DNA of 37,129 nucleotides, from assembly GCA_026417135.1 (NCBI GenBank), contig JAOADV010000019.1:1-37129 (forward strand). The letters run 5' to 3'. The DNA is from Ignavibacteria bacterium (GTDB taxonomy: Bacteria > Bacteroidota > Ignavibacteria > Kapaibacteriales > UBA2268). The notes under the pieces are model-generated. The model was not told the DNA's origin. It did no database searches and saw nothing but the letters and a program-made list of their open reading frames with translations. Position numbers and translations under genes: made by a program. Positions 23,979 through 34,367 of the stretch are shown piece by piece. The first letter of the stretch is position 1, and each line of letters begins with the position of its first letter.

Positions 23979-26900
23979 ATGTTTTGGTATGTTCTTGCCA
24001 TAATTTTTATGTTTGTTTCAATTTCGGATAATATACTTGCCGAAGAAGCAAGATTATTACGTTTCCCAAATCCTTCGAAAGATTACATTACATTTGTATA
24101 TGCGGGCGATATTTATATTGTCCGAAAGGAAGGTGGAGTCGCTCGGCGTCTGACTACTTCCGAAGGTATTGAATTGTTCCCTCGATTTTCACCAGATGGT
24201 AAATGGATTGCCTTTTCTGCTGAATATGATGGTAACCGTGATGTTTATTTAATGCCTGCAACTGGAGGTGAACCCAAACGCTTAACTTACTCAATGGACT
24301 TACAGAATGTCCCCGAAAGGATGGGACCCGATAAAATCATTATGGGCTGGAGCAATGATGGAAAAAAAATTCTCTATCGGTCTCGTTCAAATTGGTGGCA
24401 CTCTTGGAGTGGAAAACTCTTTTATGTATCAGTCGAAGGCGGGTTGCCCGAAGAATTACCTCTTCCACGTGCTGGGTTTGCTTCTCTTTCCCCCGATGGG
24501 AAAAAATTAGCATACAACCGAGTTTTTCGTGAATTTCGCACTTGGAAAAGATATCGTGGTGGACAAGCCGACGATATTTGGATTTATGACTTCGAAACCA
24601 AGAAAATTGAAAATATCACAAATAATCCAGCCCAAGACATTATTCCGATGTGGTATAAAGATAAGATTTATTTTCTTTCCGACCGAGACCATACTATGAA
24701 TCTTTTTTGCTATGATTTAAGAACCAAACAAACTAAAAAGATTACCAATTTCGATAAATATGATGTAAAATTTCCCTCCATTGGTGGAGATTTTATTGCT
24801 TTCGAAAATGGTGGATATATATATCTTTTAGACCCCCAAACTGATAAGTATGAAAAAGTAAGGATTGAGATTTCCGAGGATTTTCCGTCGATTCGCCCTC
24901 GTTTTAAAAATGTTAAGGAGCAGATACAATCTTTCGATATTTCTCCCGATGGAGCAAAGGGTTTGTTCTCTTCCCGAGGCGAAGTATTCACCGTTCCAGC
25001 AGAAAAGGGCTTGATTAAGAATATAACAAATACTCCAGCAATACACGACCGTGCACCAGTTTGGAGCCCCGACGGTAAGTGGATTGCTTATATAAGCGAT
25101 AAATCTGGTGAAACCGAAGTTTATATTTCGAAACCAGATGGAACTGGTGAAATTCAACTTACTAATAATGCTAAAACATATCGATACTTTTTGAAATGGT
25201 CCCCCGATAGCAAAAAATTGCTTTGCACCGATAAATTAATGGAACTTTATGTAATTGATATCGAAACTCGCAAGATAACTCCAATTCGAAAGTCGAAAGT
25301 TTGGGAAATTACGGATTTCGCTTGGTCGCCCGATAGCCGATGGATTGCTTTTGTCGATTATCTCGAAACTCGTTTCTCTGTAATTTATATTTATTCCCTC
25401 GAAACTAAAGAAATCCGACAAGTTACAAGCGAATTTTTCTCTTCTTATGCCCCTGAATTTTCGTCCGATGGTAAGTACTTGTTTTTTGCTTCCGACCGAA
25501 CCTTTAAAGCAACAGTTGGAGCTTTCGAATGGAATTTCCAATATCGCGATGTAAGCAAGATATATGGAATCACTCTTCAAAAAGCCACAATGTCCCCATT
25601 CGCCTTAGATGAAGATGAAAAGAGCAAAAAAGAAGAAAAGCCAGTTGAAGAATCAAAAGATAAAATAGTAAAAAGTAAATCACAAACTACTGATGTCGTC
25701 GAAAAAGGTAAAGTTAATGTCGCAATCGACTTTGATGGTATTATCGACAGAATTTTCGACTTTCCTGTGCCTAATGGCGAATATAGAGAATTGCGCTCCG
25801 TCGGGAACAAGTTATATTATGTTCGTTCTTCAACCAGCCAATCGCCTAAACTTTACGTGTTCGATATCGAAACTAAGAAAGAAAGCGAGGTAGGCGACTT
25901 CCACCAATTTGAAATCTCTTTCGATGGAAAGAAAATAATTTTTAAGAAAGACAATGATTATTACATTACCGATTTGAAAGAAAAAGTTTCGACCGAAAAA
26001 GGCAAACTCGATTTGAAAGAAATGACTGTTTATGTCAATCCTACTGAGGAATGGAAACAAATATTCGAGGAAAGTTGGAGGCAGATGCGGGACTTCTTCT
26101 ACGACCCAAATCTACACGGAGTGGATTGGAAAGCAATGAAAGCTAAATACGAAGAGCTTCTGCCTTTTTGTCGTCATCGATTCGATTTGACATATATAAT
26201 TGGAGAAATGATTGGCGAGTTGAATGCTGGCCACGCTTACGTCGGTGGGGGTGATATGCCAAAGGTAGAGCCAGTCGCAATAGGGTTGCTTGGGGCTGAA
26301 TATGAGTTTGATGCGAAAACTGGATTTTACAAAATCAAGAAAATCTTCAAAGGGCGGAACTGGGAAGAAAAAACTCGTTCGCCTTTGCTCGAACCCGGCT
26401 TGAATATTAAGGAAGGCGACTACTTGATTGAAATCGATGGAGTTCGACTTTCCAAAGAAATTACCCCATATCGAGCTTTGCTAAATAAGAGTAACAAGTA
26501 TGTAACGATAAAAGTAAATTCTTTCCCCAGCCTGGAAGGAGCAAAGGAATATAAAGTCAAAACAATTGAAAGTGAAGCTGGATTGCGTTATCTCGATTGG
26601 GTAGAATACAATCGCAACTATGTCGAAAAAAAGACAAATGGGAAAATAGGATATATTCATATACCCGATATGGGAATTGATAATGGACTTAATGAATTTG
26701 TCAAATACTTCTATCCGCAAGTAAGGAAAGAAGGTCTGGTTATCGACGATAGATACAACGGTGGTGGGAATGTTTCCCCAATGATTATCGAAAGACTTAG
26801 GCGTATCTTACTTATCGCTCGAAACGCACGCAACCAAGAAGCGGTATTAACCAATCCCGATGCAGTTATGACTGGACCAATGGTTTGCTTAGTTAATGAA

Positions 26901-27251
26901 TTATCAGCATCCGATGGCGATTTGTTTCCTTATCAATTCAAAAAACTAGGCTTAGGTAAAGTTGTTGGAAAAAGAACTTGGGGTGGTGTAATTGGAATTC
27001 GAGGCTCATTGCCATTTCTCGATGGAGGCTACCTTATGAAGCCCGAATTTTCCAATTTTGCAGCCGAAGGGATACGAATACTCGAAGGCGAAGGCTTAAC
27101 GCCCGACATTGAAATCGATAACGACCCAGCTCTCGAATACGAAGGTATCGACCAGCAACTCGATAAAGCAATAGAAATAATTTTAGAAGAACTTAAAACT
27201 GATACAAAACCGAAAGTACCAAAAATACCACCATTTCCGATTAAACGTTAA
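23979..27251 (+). CDS. Tricorn-type S41 peptidase, exported
   Basis: 1090 residues. After an N-terminal signal sequence (FWYVLAIIFMFVSISDNILA) come two PD40/WD40-like beta-propeller regions (FSPDGKWIAFS, VWSPDGKWIAYIS, WSPDSRWIAFVD) to about residue 520. A Lys/Glu/Ser linker covers about 545-575. Then come a core domain, a PDZ-like region and the S41 peptidase core. Catalytic residues match Tricorn: His752 in NAGHAYV, Ser978-Asp979 in ELSASDGD and Glu1036 near LTPD. Archaeal Tricorn trims proteasome products in the cytoplasm, whereas bacterial homologues with signal peptides act in the envelope. Substrates are probably peptides. Length and catalytic set look intact. Confidence 0.94.
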   Translation: MFWYVLAIIFMFVSISDNILAEEARLLRFPNPSKDYITFVYAGDIYIVRKEGGVARRLTTSEGIELFPRFSPDGKWIAFSAEYDGNRDVYLMPATGGEPKRLTYSMDLQNVPERMGPDKIIMGWSNDGKKILYRSRSNWWHSWSGKLFYVSVEGGLPEELPLPRAGFASLSPDGKKLAYNRVFREFRTWKRYRGGQADDIWIYDFETKKIENITNNPAQDIIPMWYKDKIYFLSDRDHTMNLFCYDLRTKQTKKITNFDKYDVKFPSIGGDFIAFENGGYIYLLDPQTDKYEKVRIEISEDFPSIRPRFKNVKEQIQSFDISPDGAKGLFSSRGEVFTVPAEKGLIKNITNTPAIHDRAPVWSPDGKWIAYISDKSGETEVYISKPDGTGEIQLTNNAKTYRYFLKWSPDSKKLLCTDKLMELYVIDIETRKITPIRKSKVWEITDFAWSPDSRWIAFVDYLETRFSVIYIYSLETKEIRQVTSEFFSSYAPEFSSDGKYLFFASDRTFKATVGAFEWNFQYRDVSKIYGITLQKATMSPFALDEDEKSKKEEKPVEESKDKIVKSKSQTTDVVEKGKVNVAIDFDGIIDRIFDFPVPNGEYRELRSVGNKLYYVRSSTSQSPKLYVFDIETKKESEVGDFHQFEISFDGKKIIFKKDNDYYITDLKEKVSTEKGKLDLKEMTVYVNPTEEWKQIFEESWRQMRDFFYDPNLHGVDWKAMKAKYEELLPFCRHRFDLTYIIGEMIGELNAGHAYVGGGDMPKVEPVAIGLLGAEYEFDAKTGFYKIKKIFKGRNWEEKTRSPLLEPGLNIKEGDYLIEIDGVRLSKEITPYRALLNKSNKYVTIKVNSFPSLEGAKEYKVKTIESEAGLRYLDWVEYNRNYVEKKTNGKIGYIHIPDMGIDNGLNEFVKYFYPQVRKEGLVIDDRYNGGGNVSPMIIERLRRILLIARNARNQEAVLTNPDAVMTGPMVCLVNELSASDGDLFPYQFKKLGLGKVVGKRTWGGVIGIRGSLPFLDGGYLMKPEFSNFAAEGIRILEGEGLTPDIEIDNDPALEYEGIDQQLDKAIEIILEELKTDTKPKVPKIPPFPIKR

Positions 27252-27574
27252 GTTCAATTATCAAAAAGAAAATTACGTTTTATCGATGTCTTAGGTGGTT
27301 GTTGGTTACATAAGTTATACAAATTTTAATTTTAGGCTTTAACTTCGAAAAGGTTCGTAACTAAAAATCGCTCTGCTATTTCAAAAAATTAATATTTCTT
27401 CAGAATTTCTGCGTTTAAAACGTATTGTTAGTTAAAATTGCAAACTTTTACGAACAGCTTCGGCTGAAATTTTAGGAATCGAAATCATCAACACATTATA
27501 TTATTGATAATTAAAATTTGTCGAAAGTAAATTTTTTAGTAAATTTACAAATTCAAAATATAATTTTTGTTTTT
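27252..27574. other. Intergenic region, nothing recognised
   Basis: 323 bases between the Tricorn-like gene and the WG-repeat gene. No coding frame, terminator hairpin with T-tract or named regulatory site was recognised. It presumably contains the promoter of the next gene. Confidence 0.4.
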
Positions 27575-28729
27575 ATGAAACCTTTTCCTTCCCCAAATCA
27601 TTATTGCTTTAAAGAAATTTCTCGCAGTTCAATTGTCATTGTCGCATTGATATTAACCATCCTGTTCTCTTTCTCTGTGTGCGAAAAAGCCAAAGTATCG
27701 AAAGAAATCTATCCGTTTGTAAAAGAAGGTATGTGGGGCTTCGCCGATAAAGACAAAAATATTGTCATCTCTTGCAAATATTTCAGAACCTACCCTTTCG
27801 ACGAAACCACTGGACTGGCATTAGTCGTTCATTACGATAAACTTGGATTCATAAATAAGAAGGGCGAAGAAGTTGTACCATTAATATACGATGTTGAACC
27901 ACTTTACCAATTCGGTTTTTCGGAGGGCCTATCTGCAGTAAAAAAAGGGGATAAATGGGGCTTTATAGACACTCTTGGAAATGTGGTTATTCCATTTGAA
28001 TTTGATTTTGCCTGGAATTTTACAAATGGGTTCGCATCTGTTTTGCAAAAAGAAAAATGGGGGTTTATTAATAAAAAAGGAAAGTTTGTTGTTGAACCCA
28101 TTTATGATTCAGAAACACTAATCACATATTACACTTTCGAAGAAGGCTTATCAAGGGTCAGTAAGGACTTAAAGTATGGCTTCATCGATACAAATGGTAA
28201 TGTAGTTATTGACTTTATTTATGATTATGCTCTTGGTTTTTCCGAAGGGTTGTGTGCGGTTGAATTTGATGGAAAGTTTGGTTTTATTGATAAAACTGGA
28301 AAAATGGTTATAGAGCCCCAATTTGATGAAGCCTCTTACTTCAATGGTAACCGCGCCTATATTCGACAAGGCGAAAAGTTTGGATTTATCGACAATGCTG
28401 GGAAAATTGTCATTCCAATCGAGTTCGAAGATGTTAGGAATTTTTCCGAAGGCTTCGCAGCTGTTCGTAAAAATGGAAAATGGGGATTTATCGATGTATC
28501 TGGGCAATTTGTTATCGAACCAAAGTATGATTATGTTGAGAATTTTTCCGAAAATTTAGCTGTTGTGAAATTAAATGAGAAGTGGGGATTTATCGGTAAA
28601 AATGGAGAATTTCTAATCCCTTTAAAATATGACAATGCCTGGAGCTTTTCAAATGGACTTGCTTGGGTAAAAAGAGGCGACGATTGGTTCTATATTGATT
28701 ATAATGGACAAGAATTTATAGAAAAATAG
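27575..28729 (+). CDS. WG-repeat protein with N-terminal signal anchor
   Basis: 384 residues from ATG 27575; an upstream in-frame TTG at 27518 would put a hydrophobic stretch before the signal region and is less likely. A hydrophobic segment (IVIVALILTILFSFSV) is followed by Cys, but the residue before Cys is Val, so a lipoprotein site is weak. About ten WG units follow, spaced about 35-45 residues apart: MWGFADKD, LGFINKKG, KWGFIDTLG, KWGFINKKG, KYGFIDTNG, KFGFIDKTG, KFGFIDNAG, KWGFIDVSG, KWGFIGKNG and a variant WFYIDYNG. These build a beta-propeller-like fold of unknown binding role. The units are closely alike, suggesting recent internal duplication. Confidence 0.93.
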   Translation: MKPFPSPNHYCFKEISRSSIVIVALILTILFSFSVCEKAKVSKEIYPFVKEGMWGFADKDKNIVISCKYFRTYPFDETTGLALVVHYDKLGFINKKGEEVVPLIYDVEPLYQFGFSEGLSAVKKGDKWGFIDTLGNVVIPFEFDFAWNFTNGFASVLQKEKWGFINKKGKFVVEPIYDSETLITYYTFEEGLSRVSKDLKYGFIDTNGNVVIDFIYDYALGFSEGLCAVEFDGKFGFIDKTGKMVIEPQFDEASYFNGNRAYIRQGEKFGFIDNAGKIVIPIEFEDVRNFSEGFAAVRKNGKWGFIDVSGQFVIEPKYDYVENFSENLAVVKLNEKWGFIGKNGEFLIPLKYDNAWSFSNGLAWVKRGDDWFYIDYNGQEFIEK

Positions 28730-28739
28730 TTTAGCCCCT

Positions 28740-28755
28740 CTAAACTATAGTTTAG
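28740..28755. repeat. Perfect 16-bp palindrome after the WG-repeat gene
   Basis: CTAAACTATAGTTTAG is its own reverse complement and is flanked by AGCCCCT and GCTTA, which extend the symmetry weakly. It lies ten bases after a stop codon and 60 bases before the TonB-dependent receptor start. It may be an operator or part of a terminator, but no T-tract follows. Confidence 0.45.
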
Positions 28756-28815
28756 GCTTATCAAAATAGGATATTTTCCTAATCGTCATTTTGATTTAAT
28801 TAAAAATGATGAGAT

Positions 28816-31092
28816 ATGAGCTATATATTAGTTTTTCTTATACATATAATTTTTCCTTTGGTGATTTTTGGGGAAACAGAAACTCCATCGATAGTAGGGA
28901 AAGTTCTCGATGCAACCACAAAAAAACCAATAGCCGGAGCTACCGTCCTAGTCGAAGGCACAAATATAGGAGCTATTTCTCGTAGCGATGGTTCTTTTAC
29001 AATACGAAACCTTAGCCCGGGGATTTATTCTGTTCGCTTCTCTTCGGTTGGCTACGAAACTTTTGTAAAAGCAAACATTTACGTTACAAATGTAAAACCT
29101 GTTCAGTTAGACATCGAATTAGTCGAAAAGGTAATAAAAGTTACCGAAGTTGAGGTTCGAGGTAAATACTTTGAACGATTTGTTGAGACTACAACAAGCA
29201 CACAAACATTTGGAGCAGAAGATATCCGAAGAGCCCCTGGAGTCCAAGAGGATGTAGTTCGTGCGACCGCATTACTTCCCGGAGTAGCTGTAACTTCAGC
29301 TGGTCGAAATGACCTAATCGTCCGTGGTGGCGCCCCTTTCGAAAATCTTTTCCTTGTAGATAACATTGAAATTCCAAATATAAATCATTTTGGAAGTCAA
29401 GGAGCAACGGGTGGTCCTTTAGCTATTATAAACATAGATTTTGTGAAAAATGTACAATTTAGTGCTGGAGGTTTTGGAGCAAAATTCGGGGATAAGACTG
29501 CATCAATTACTCAGATTAGCTTGACGAATGGAAATTCAGCAAAATTTGGTGGAAAGGCAACAATTTCTGCAACTGGATTTGGGTTGAATCTCGAAGGACC
29601 TTTTAATTCAAAAGGTAGTTTCTTTCTATCGATAAGGCGTAGCTATTTAGATTTAGTCTTTAAAGCAGCCAGATTTGCTTTTATTCCAGAATATTGGGAC
29701 CTTCAGACGAAAGTAGCCTATGAAATCGACGAGAAAAATACTTTAAACTTCTTGTTTATTGGGGCTATCGATAATGTTGCGTTGAATAACGATACCGAAG
29801 ATAATAGATATAAAAACAGCCGTGTCGCAGTTCCAGAGCAAAAACAATATTTTACTGGACTGACTTGGCGCCATATACTTCGAAATGGATTTTTCGATGT
29901 TGTGCTTGGCAGAACTTATACAGATTTCTATACTGTCCAATCCGATTCGAATCTTGCTGAAATTCTAAAGAACGATTCGAAAGAAGGAGAAACTTCTTTA
30001 AAATTTGATTTAGAATATAAATTATCCGACATTTTTACTTTAAGTGCAGGAAACCAACTAAAAGTAGCAAGCCTTTTGGAATACGACATCTTTGTAAATG
30101 GTCTATTCCGTAGAGACAATTTTGGAGTACCAGTCGAACTTAATATCGATACAAATTTTGTTACCTTTAAAAATGGAACTTATGCAAATTTGGCAACTTC
30201 AATTGGCAGACATCGGGTCTCTTTTGGTCTACGCGGGGATTATTATAATTTTACACAATCTAAATTCTTACTTTCCCCCAGATTAGCAGTTTCCTATTTC
30301 ATTAATCCAGTCTCCACGATTATTTTTAGTTTGGGACGCTACTACCAATCTCCTTCCTATATATGGCTTGTTGGTGCCCCCAACCAAAAACTACAACCAA
30401 TCAAATCCGACCAAATAGTCCTTGGCTACGAACACACTCCTTTCGAGGACTTAAAAGTTCAAGTAGAAGTTTATTATAAAAAATATTCAAACTATCCTGC
30501 TCGTGTTTATAGACCACAGGCTGTTTTAGCTCCGAACGGCTTCGAAGATATTACTTCCGACATTCCCTTTGGGATTGAACCTCTGGTTTCGTCGGGTCGT
30601 GGATTTTCGCGAGGATTTGAACTTCTCATTCAAAAAAGATATAATCCCGAGTTCCCACTCTATGGCTTATTAAGTTTGACAATATCGGAATCGAAATTTA
30701 AGTCGCTCGATGGCGTCGAAAGAAAAAGTACTTACGATTCCCCTCTGATTTTTAATCTCTCGGCTGGCTACAGATTTAATCCCGAATGGGAAGTCAGTTT
30801 CAAATACAGAGCAGCTATAGGATTGCCAACCACACCGTTTCTCGATAATGGTCAACTCGATTACTCCCGATATAATGAAGGTGAACGCCTGCCAACTTTC
30901 CACCAAACCGATATTCGCATCGATAAAAGATGGTTCCTTAAAAACTTTAATATTGTAACATACATAGATGTTCAAAATGTTTTTTCGACTAAGAACTCTT
31001 CGGCAGTGCGTTGGAATTATCGTGAGAAACGCCCAGAATACCTTCGTTCCTTCGGAGTTCTCCCCAGCATAGGAATTTACTTTGAGTTTTAA
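28816..31092 (+). CDS. TonB-dependent outer-membrane receptor with carboxypeptidase-regulatory-like domain
   Basis: 758 residues. The signal peptide MSYILVFLIHIIFPLVIFG is followed by a carboxypeptidase-regulatory-like domain (residues 25-110: GKVLDATTKKPIAGATVLVE, SDGSFTIRNLSPGIYSVRFS). A plug domain follows (about 125-230: RRAPGVQEDVVRATALLPGV, IVRGGAPFENLFLVDNIEI), then a beta-barrel to the C-terminal Phe. The layout is typical of Bacteroidota-type TonB-dependent receptors that import siderophores, vitamins or glycans. There is no SusD partner next to it, so glycan use is not supported. The ligand is unknown. Confidence 0.94.
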   Translation: MSYILVFLIHIIFPLVIFGETETPSIVGKVLDATTKKPIAGATVLVEGTNIGAISRSDGSFTIRNLSPGIYSVRFSSVGYETFVKANIYVTNVKPVQLDIELVEKVIKVTEVEVRGKYFERFVETTTSTQTFGAEDIRRAPGVQEDVVRATALLPGVAVTSAGRNDLIVRGGAPFENLFLVDNIEIPNINHFGSQGATGGPLAIINIDFVKNVQFSAGGFGAKFGDKTASITQISLTNGNSAKFGGKATISATGFGLNLEGPFNSKGSFFLSIRRSYLDLVFKAARFAFIPEYWDLQTKVAYEIDEKNTLNFLFIGAIDNVALNNDTEDNRYKNSRVAVPEQKQYFTGLTWRHILRNGFFDVVLGRTYTDFYTVQSDSNLAEILKNDSKEGETSLKFDLEYKLSDIFTLSAGNQLKVASLLEYDIFVNGLFRRDNFGVPVELNIDTNFVTFKNGTYANLATSIGRHRVSFGLRGDYYNFTQSKFLLSPRLAVSYFINPVSTIIFSLGRYYQSPSYIWLVGAPNQKLQPIKSDQIVLGYEHTPFEDLKVQVEVYYKKYSNYPARVYRPQAVLAPNGFEDITSDIPFGIEPLVSSGRGFSRGFELLIQKRYNPEFPLYGLLSLTISESKFKSLDGVERKSTYDSPLIFNLSAGYRFNPEWEVSFKYRAAIGLPTTPFLDNGQLDYSRYNEGERLPTFHQTDIRIDKRWFLKNFNIVTYIDVQNVFSTKNSSAVRWNYREKRPEYLRSFGVLPSIGIYFEF

Positions 31093-31516
31093 TTGCTATT
31101 TCGGTAATCTTCTTGCCCGGAAAAGTTTAGTCAATGGAAAATTTAAATAATCGAGATTTAGAGAATAATTAGAAGTCAAAGTAATCTCCCTTAGTTTAAC
31201 CAATTCTTTAGACAAATTTATAGCAGTATCATCTCCAATTTAAAAAAATTATCAGAAGCAAGGATGCCGTTGCTTTTTCAATTTGAACAGGTTGGGGAGC
31301 CTGTGCTACCAGATGGGGGAATAGGTTATCTGGTCTATTTAATTGTCAATATGATATTTGGTATCTCGAAAAGTGTTAATAAAATAGTTTATTAAACTAT
31401 ATTTACTTATTTGCGGGCTGAGATAATTGCTGGGCTTATTTGGAATCAACTTTTGGTTTTGAATATGATTTATACTGAGTTCTTTATATTTAATCTAAAT
31501 TTGGGCTGAATTGCTT
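31093..31516. other. Intergenic region between convergent genes
   Basis: It lies between the plus-strand TonB-dependent receptor and minus-strand uvrA. Its one recognisable element is copy B of the palindromic repeat (31257-31310). Otherwise it is AT-rich with no credible gene. Confidence 0.5.
31257..31310 (-). repeat. Interspersed palindromic intergenic repeat, copy B
   Basis: On the minus strand it reads GGTAGCACAGGCTCCCCAAC, then CTGTTC, an AT-rich joint and AGCAACGGCATCCTTGCT. This matches copy A at 17847-17898 in the same order, with GGTAGCACAG and AGCAACGGCATCCTTGC identical. It lies between convergent genes, in the opposite orientation to copy A. Confidence 0.75.
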
Positions 31517-34327
31517 TCAAACTTTTAATTTTGCAGGAATTTTTTTTGCTCCGAATGTCTTGTAAAATTCGGCAAGTGCTTTTCCAGTATGCGAGTTTTT
31601 GTTTTTAGCTAATTCTTCTGGTGTTGTTGTAGCGATAACTTTTCCACCGTTTTCGCCACCTTCGGGACCTAAATCGATAACCCAATCGGCGGAAGCAATA
31701 AGATGCAAATTATGTTCTATAATAATAATCGTGTTACCGTGTTTCGATAACTTATCCAAGCACAAGAGTAGTTTCGAAATGTCGTCGAGATGCAGTCCTG
31801 TTGTAGGTTCATCGAAAAGAAGAACTAAATTTTCGGAGTCGGGTTGGTCCAAATAAGATGCAAGTTTGATCCTTTGAGATTCACCACCCGAAAGCATAGT
31901 CGAAGGTTGCCCAAGCCGAATGTAACCAAGCCCAATATCTTGATAAACTTTAAGTTTTTGGACAATTTTGGGTTCGTCCTCGAAGAATTCAATAGCTTCG
32001 TCCACGCTCATATTTAAAATGTCTACGATTGATTTATTTTTATAAAGTATGTTTCGAGCTTCTTTTTTAAATCGAGTTCCTTTACAAACTTCGCATTCCA
32101 GTTGGACGTCGGGGAGAAATTGCATATCGATAGTAACAAATCCTTCTCCTTGGCAAGTTTCGCATCGCCCTCCGGGAACATTAAACGAAAAATATCCGGG
32201 CTTTAACCCGAGTTGTCGGGCAAGTGGAGTTTGTGAATAAACTTCTCGTATCAAGTCGAAGACCTTCGAGTACGTCGCTAATGTCGAACGACTACTTTTT
32301 CCAATTGGATTTTGGTCAACAATTTCCACTTTCGAGAAAAAGCCGTCGACATCGACACGGTCGTAGGCTGGACTTGTCGCTTCGTTTCGAATTGTTATGT
32401 TATGTAATGCTTTGTAAATTACATCGTAGAGAAGGGTACTTTTGCCCGAACCAGAAACCCCAGTAATTACCGTCATCATTCCCAAAGGAATTTCGAGATA
32501 TTTTATTTTCAAATTATGCTGCTTGGCATTATATATTTTAATAAAGCCCATCGGTTCAGTTTCTTTTTCTCGGAGAAATTGAACTTTCTTTTTCCCCGAA
32601 AGGTATTGTGCTGTAATCGAAACTTTGTTCTTAAGAAGTTCTTCGAAAGTTCCTTCGAATACTATCTCGCCTCCGTTTTCTCCAGCTCCGGGACCTAAGT
32701 CGACAATGTAGTCCGAATTTTTTATTATATCTGGGTCGTGTTCAACAACAATTATTGTATTCCCAGCATCTCGCAATTTGAAAAGAATTTTGAGAAGTCT
32801 GTCGGTATCGCGAGGATGCAATCCGATACTTGGCTCGTCGAGAACAAAAAGTGTACTTGTGAGTGATGAACCAAGTGCGTTTGCAAGTTGTATTCTTTGC
32901 ATTTCACCACCAGAAAGGGTATGTGCCAATCGGTCGAGACTGAGATATTCCAAGCCAATATCAATAAGTAGTTCGAGTCGCCATTGAATGTGTTTAACAA
33001 CTTGACCGACAACTTTCCATTCGTAATCGCTTAATTTTATTTCATCAAAGAACTTCTGGAGCTCGGATAACGGCATTCGAACAAGTTCTGGAATATTTTT
33101 CCCAGCGACATATACTTGACGTGCCGAGGTTCTAAGTCGCGACCCTCCGCAAGCACGGCAATTTGTAAAACCACGATATCGAGCCAACATAATTCGGTTT
33201 TGGACCTTGTAACTTTTTTCTTGTAAATATCGAAAATATTCGTTCAAACCCCAGAAATTATCATTTCCATTCCAAAGGAAGTTCCATTCTTCTTCTGTGA
33301 ATTCGCTTAAAGGCTTGTCGATAGAAATTCCAGATTTTACTGCCGATTCCAGTATCTCGTTTTGTATGTTCGCAAACGAATTAGTACGAAAAGGATGCAG
33401 CGCACCTTGACGAAGACTTTTGCTTTTATCGGGAATAACTAAATTTTCATCAATGTCTACTGTTCGACCAAATCCTTGACAGACTGGGCAAGCACCGTAA
33501 GGATTGTTAAAAGAAAAAAGGCGAGGTTCTGGCTCTTTATAAATTATTTCACAGTCCGCACATTCGTAGTTATTACTAAAACGTTTGACTTTTTCTTTGT
33601 CGGGAAAAATAATTTGCAATCTACCTTCGCCCATTAAAAATGCAATTTCAAGTGAATCGATAATTCGCGACTTTGTTTCTTCGCCGCTCCCAAAAACTAC
33701 ACGGTCGACAACAATTACAAAGTCTTTTATTTTTTGAATTTGTATTGACTTTAATGATTCTATTTCGATGTATTCATTTGTTTTCGTATTATAAGCTCTC
33801 GAAAAACCTTTCTCTATAACATTTTTTAAAAAAGTATCGATTCGTTTTGTGTTTTCAATTGTTGGAAAAGCAACGATTAATCGCTCATTTTGTTCGACAT
33901 TTTTAGAAAGGTAATCGTAAACCGAATGAGGATTGTCGCGTCGGACAATTTGTTTGCAACTTTTGCAGATTGTTATTCCAATACGGCCAAATACGAGTCT
34001 TAGGTAATCGTAAATTTCTGTCAAAGTACCAACCGTCGACCTAGGATTTTTCGATTGGGTTCTTTGCTGAATAGCAACTGCTGGTGGGATTCCGCTGATA
34101 CTTTCGACATCTGGTCGCGGCATTTGTTCTAAAAATTGTCGAGTATAAGCAGAAAGGCTTTCGACAAAGCTCCTTTGACCTTCGGCATAAATTGTATCGA
34201 AAGCAAGCGAAGATTTCCCCGAACCGCTTACCCCAGTGAAAACAATTAATTTATTATGCGGTATATTTAAGTCTATTGCTTTTAGATTGTGTGTCGATGC
34301 TTTTCGTATTTCTATGAATTTTTTCAT
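31517..34327 (-). CDS. uvrA: UvrABC excinuclease subunit A
   Basis: 936 residues, full length for UvrA. Walker A GVSGSGKSSLAFDTIYAEGQ (about residue 32) and GVSGSGKSTLLYDV (about 625) mark the two ABC domains. Each has a signature (LSGGEMQRIQLANALGS and LSGGESQRIKLASYL) and Walker B (VLDEPSIGLHPRDTDRL and LFDEPTTGLHLDDI). Zinc-binding Cys pairs are CADC...CPVC and CETC...CEVC. UvrA dimer recognises bulky DNA lesions and loads UvrB for nucleotide excision repair. All catalytic motifs look intact. It follows the DUF58 gene on the same strand after about 40 bases. Confidence 0.98.
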   Translation of the reverse strand: MKKFIEIRKASTHNLKAIDLNIPHNKLIVFTGVSGSGKSSLAFDTIYAEGQRSFVESLSAYTRQFLEQMPRPDVESISGIPPAVAIQQRTQSKNPRSTVGTLTEIYDYLRLVFGRIGITICKSCKQIVRRDNPHSVYDYLSKNVEQNERLIVAFPTIENTKRIDTFLKNVIEKGFSRAYNTKTNEYIEIESLKSIQIQKIKDFVIVVDRVVFGSGEETKSRIIDSLEIAFLMGEGRLQIIFPDKEKVKRFSNNYECADCEIIYKEPEPRLFSFNNPYGACPVCQGFGRTVDIDENLVIPDKSKSLRQGALHPFRTNSFANIQNEILESAVKSGISIDKPLSEFTEEEWNFLWNGNDNFWGLNEYFRYLQEKSYKVQNRIMLARYRGFTNCRACGGSRLRTSARQVYVAGKNIPELVRMPLSELQKFFDEIKLSDYEWKVVGQVVKHIQWRLELLIDIGLEYLSLDRLAHTLSGGEMQRIQLANALGSSLTSTLFVLDEPSIGLHPRDTDRLLKILFKLRDAGNTIIVVEHDPDIIKNSDYIVDLGPGAGENGGEIVFEGTFEELLKNKVSITAQYLSGKKKVQFLREKETEPMGFIKIYNAKQHNLKIKYLEIPLGMMTVITGVSGSGKSTLLYDVIYKALHNITIRNEATSPAYDRVDVDGFFSKVEIVDQNPIGKSSRSTLATYSKVFDLIREVYSQTPLARQLGLKPGYFSFNVPGGRCETCQGEGFVTIDMQFLPDVQLECEVCKGTRFKKEARNILYKNKSIVDILNMSVDEAIEFFEDEPKIVQKLKVYQDIGLGYIRLGQPSTMLSGGESQRIKLASYLDQPDSENLVLLFDEPTTGLHLDDISKLLLCLDKLSKHGNTIIIIEHNLHLIASADWVIDLGPEGGENGGKVIATTTPEELAKNKNSHTGKALAEFYKTFGAKKIPAKLKV

Positions 34328-34367
34328 TTCTTGAATTCATAATTAGTTTTACATCGATAATTCGACT

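Noticed and set aside
27575-27680. Lipoprotein signal in the WG-repeat protein
   Set aside because: Val precedes the candidate Cys, which does not fit a lipobox; kept as signal anchor or peptide only.
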